Below are positions 61,651 through 64,000 of a stretch of 64,000 bases of DNA, in pieces; within the stretch, counting starts at the first letter, position 1; each line of letters starts with the position of its first letter. Both the position numbers and the translations under genes were made by a program. Below the pieces are notes generated by a model. That model saw only the letters and a list, made by a program, of their open reading frames with translations, had not been told where the DNA came from and did no database searches. Origin of the DNA: Bradyrhizobium yuanmingense (lineage in GTDB: Bacteria; Pseudomonadota; Alphaproteobacteria; Rhizobiales; Xanthobacteraceae); assembly GCF_900094575.1 (NCBI RefSeq), contig NZ_FMAE01000002.1, forward strand, positions 248,001 to 312,000, written 5' to 3'.

Positions 61651-64000
61651 TCACATATGGCTGTCTTCTTCCTCGACCAGAATCTCGCGCTTGCCGGCAT
61701 GGTTGGCGGGACCGACGATGCCCTCCAGTTCCATGCGCTCCATCAGCGATGCGGCGCGGTTGTAGCCGATTTGCAGGCGGCGCTGGATGTAGCTGGTCGA
61801 GGCCTTGCGATCGCGTTTGACGATCGCGACCGCCTGCTGGAAGAGATCGCCGCCGCCATCGCCGCCCATGCCGGTGGCGTCGAACACGGCACCGTCCTCG
61901 TCCTCGGTCGGCTCTTCGGCGGTGACGGCTTCGAGATATTCCGGCTGTCCCTGGGTCTTGAGGTGACGCACCACCTTCTCGACTTCCTCGTCGGAGGCGA
62001 ACGGTCCGTGCACGCGGCTGATGCGGCCGCCGCCCGCCATGTAGAGCATGTCGCCCTGGCCGAGCAGCTGCTCGGCGCCCATCTCGCCGAGAATGGTGCG
62101 GCTGTCGATCTTGGACGTGACCTGGAAGGCGATACGGGTCGGGAAGTTCGCCTTGATGGTGCCGGTGATGACGTCGACCGACGGACGCTGCGTCGCCAGG
62201 ATCACGTGCAGGCCGGCGGCGCGCGCCATCTGCGCCAGACGCTGCACCGCGCCTTCGATGTCCTTGCCGGCGACCATCATCAGGTCGGCCATTTCGTCGA
62301 CGATGATGACGATGTAGGGCAGCGGATCGAGCGAGAGCTTCTCTTCCTCGTAGATCGCCTTGCCGGTCTCCTTGTCGAAGCCGGTATGCACCGTGCGCGT
62401 CGGCTCCTCGCCCTTGGCCTTCAATTCGAGCAGGCGCGTGTTGTAACCGTCGATGTTGCGCACACCGAGCTTGGCCATGTTCTTGTAGCGCTCTTCCATC
62501 TCGCGCACGGCCCATTTCAGCGCGACCACCGCCTTTTTCGGGTCGGTCACAACAGGCGTGAGCAGATGGGGAATGCCGTCATAGACGGAGAGCTCGAGCA
62601 TCTTCGGATCGACCATGATCAGGCGGCATTGGTCCGGCCGCAGCCGGTAGACCAGGCTGAGGATCATGGTGTTGATCGCGACCGACTTGCCCGAGCCGGT
62701 GGTGCCGGCGATCAGCATGTGCGGGGTGCGCGCGAGATCGATGATGACGGGGTCGCCGCCGATGGTCTTGCCGAGACAGAGCGGCAGCTTCGCCACCGTG
62801 TCGGTCGCCTCCTTCGCCACCAGCAATTCGCGCAAATAGACTTTCTCGCGATGCGCGTTCGGCAGCTCGATGCCGATCGCGTTGCGGCCGGGCACGACGG
62901 CGACGCGTGCCGACAGCGCGCTCATCGAGCGGGCGATGTCGTCGGCAAGGCCGATCACGCGCGATGACTTGATGCCGGGCGCCGGCTCCAGCTCGTACAG
63001 CGTGACCACCGGACCCGGATTGGCCTTCACGATCTCGCCGCGCACGCCGAAATCCTGCAGCACGCCTTCGAGCGAACGGGAATTGTTCTCCAGCTCGGCC
63101 TTGCTGAGCGGCTGGCGATCGCCGGCCTTCGGTGCGGCCAGCATGGAGACGGACGGGAGGTCGAACTTGTCGGAGGATTTCTTGGAAGCGGGCTTCGGCG
63201 CGGCTTTCTTCTTCGGGGCGCGCGCGGCGGGCTCCTCCTCTTCCTCCTCCTCGTCCTCCAATTCGTCTTCGTGCTCGTCCTCGTAGTCCTCGTCTTGAGA
63301 CTGCGGCGAGATCGACGGCGCCGAGCGGCCGCCGCCGAGATTCGGCTCCTGCCGGCTGAACTGGGCGGCCTTGGTCTTCGGTCCGCTCGAGACCAGCGAG
63401 CGGTAGGCGGCACCACACAGCCAGATCAGCCGCGCCTTGGTGCTCATCAATGCATGGAACAGCCAGCCCAGCGAGACCGAACCCCGATCGCTCTCCTCGT
63501 CTTCGTCGAGCGGCTTGTCGTCATCGGCGACCTCAGCGATCTCGTCGTCTTGCTCGCGCGCGCCGAGGCCGCAGGCGATCAGGAAGGTCGCTGTCATCGC
63601 GGCGAACAGGATCGTGCCCAGCACGATGCGATAGATCGTACCGGCCGGCCCGAAGATCACCGCGGGCGCGCGCACCAGCGCATCGCCGACCACGCCGCCG
63701 AGGCCGGTCGGCAGCGGCCAGGCCCCGCCATGCTGAAAGCAACTGACGAAGCCTGCCGCGATCACCGTGCAGAGAATCCAGGAGCCGAGCCGCAGCGCCT
63801 CGCGGTCGAACGGCCGATGCGTCATCATACGCCAGCCCCAGACCGCAACGGTCAGGACCAGCATGATCGCGCCGAGCCCCAGGATCTGCATGGCGAGATC
63901 GGCGCCGATCGCGCCGGCATAGCCGAGGATGTTGCGGATCGGCCGCGAGGTCGCGTGGCTGAGACTGGGATCCTGCACCGACCACGTCATCAGCGCCGCC
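61651..64000 (-). CDS. ftsK: DNA translocase FtsK, N-terminus beyond right edge
   Basis: Septal DNA pump that clears chromosomes from the division site and activates XerCD. About 783 residues lie in the window. An ATG at 63990 is read in frame with upstream coding sequence ([20 protein letters not shown]), so the true start is outside. Visible parts: membrane helices ([58 protein letters not shown]), an acidic linker ([18 protein letters not shown]), the motor with Walker [11 protein letters not shown] and DEMADLM, and the C-terminal gamma winged helix ([34 protein letters not shown]) that reads KOPS sequences. Confidence 0.97.
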   Translation of the reverse strand, partial: AALMTWSVQDPSLSHATSRPIRNILGYAGAIGADLAMQILGLGAIMLVLTVAVWGWRMMTHRPFDREALRLGSWILCTVIAAGFVSCFQHGGAWPLPTGLGGVVGDALVRAPAVIFGPAGTIYRIVLGTILFAAMTATFLIACGLGAREQDDEIAEVADDDKPLDEDEESDRGSVSLGWLFHALMSTKARLIWLCGAAYRSLVSSGPKTKAAQFSRQEPNLGGGRSAPSISPQSQDEDYEDEHEDELEDEEEEEEEPAARAPKKKAAPKPASKKSSDKFDLPSVSMLAAPKAGDRQPLSKAELENNSRSLEGVLQDFGVRGEIVKANPGPVVTLYELEPAPGIKSSRVIGLADDIARSMSALSARVAVVPGRNAIGIELPNAHREKVYLRELLVAKEATDTVAKLPLCLGKTIGGDPVIIDLARTPHMLIAGTTGSGKSVAINTMILSLVYRLRPDQCRLIMVDPKMLELSVYDGIPHLLTPVVTDPKKAVVALKWAVREMEERYKNMAKLGVRNIDGYNTRLLELKAKGEEPTRTVHTGFDKETGKAIYEEEKLSLDPLPYIVIIVDEMADLMMVAGKDIEGAVQRLAQMARAAGLHVILATQRPSVDVITGTIKANFPTRIAFQVTSKIDSRTILGEMGAEQLLGQGDMLYMAGGGRISRVHGPFASDEEVEKVVRHLKTQGQPEYLEAVTAEEPTEDEDGAVFDATGMGGDGGGDLFQQAVAIVKRDRKASTSYIQRRLQIGYNRAASLMERMELEGIVGPANHAGKREILVEEEDSHM

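Noticed and set aside
60740..62515. Single long minus-strand reading frame covering the LolA-like gene and part of ftsK
   Set aside because: The upstream part is ftsK coding sequence read in another frame; the real protein begins at 61555 or 61498, where a signal peptide appears.

Overview
The window is about 64 kb of GC-rich, gene-dense core chromosome from an alphaproteobacterium. Gene content and order point to Bradyrhizobium or a close relative (Nitrobacteraceae): the hrcA-grpE-dnaK region, a his operon beside hslVU, and the block PpsR-maf-coaE-dnaQ / hemJ-rho-mnmE-mnmG-rsmG-parA-parB that flanks alphaproteobacterial replication origins. Many intergenic gaps carry short palindromic repeats. 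No rRNA, tRNA, CRISPR array, insertion sequence or prophage gene was recognised.

Layout. 0-5 kb: start of dnaK, then grpE and hrcA, with two opposite-strand genes (an exported protein of unknown function and an exported nicotinamidase) lying between dnaK and grpE. 4.6-11.1 kb: rph, rdgB and hemW (purine and heme housekeeping), then an LpoA-like lipoprotein divergent from rsmI-yraN-gshB. 11.5-17.2 kb: part of a Tad/Flp pilus locus (cpaBCDE and tadD) and a single-domain PilZ protein. 17.4-24.2 kb: comM with a LexA-type box, a hybrid histidine kinase, a histidine phosphatase, an AI-2E family permease and a small zinc-ribbon protein. 24.3-29 kb: leftward operon hisB-DUF2628-hisH-hisA-hisF-hisE-coaA. 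29.2-33.6 kb: hslV-GNAT-DUF2585-hslU and a polytopic membrane protein. 33.6-37.3 kb: Smr protein, mltA and a Tim44-like protein leftward, secB rightward.

37.3-51.2 kb is the likely origin-proximal domain. dnaQ, coaE, maf and the PpsR gene all point left. hemJ, rho, mnmE, mnmG, rsmG, parA and parB all point right. The 461-bp gap between the two sets (40165-40625) is the best candidate oriC: it holds DnaA-box-like sites, four GANTC (CcrM) sites within 49 bp around an AT-rich palindrome, and a CtrA-like half-site pair. Between 44.29 and 46.87 kb there are three perfect and two near-perfect copies of the 16-bp parS palindrome TGTTTCACGTGAAACA plus one degenerate copy, just before parA and parB. 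After parB come holA, lptE and leuS on the other strand.

53.9-64 kb: two convergent diguanylate cyclases, a YggS-type PLP protein, an L,D-transpeptidase divergent from an OmpR-type response regulator and a cyclic-nucleotide-binding protein, then xth, a LolA-like carrier and ftsK, which runs off the right edge.

The most informative features are non-coding: the candidate oriC, the parS cluster, a LexA-type box before comM, a perfect inverted repeat abutting the tadD start codon, a 14-bp palindrome before the exported nicotinamidase gene, and at least seven palindromic repeat types. No clearly novel multi-gene system was found. All calls come from reading the sequence; no database search was run.
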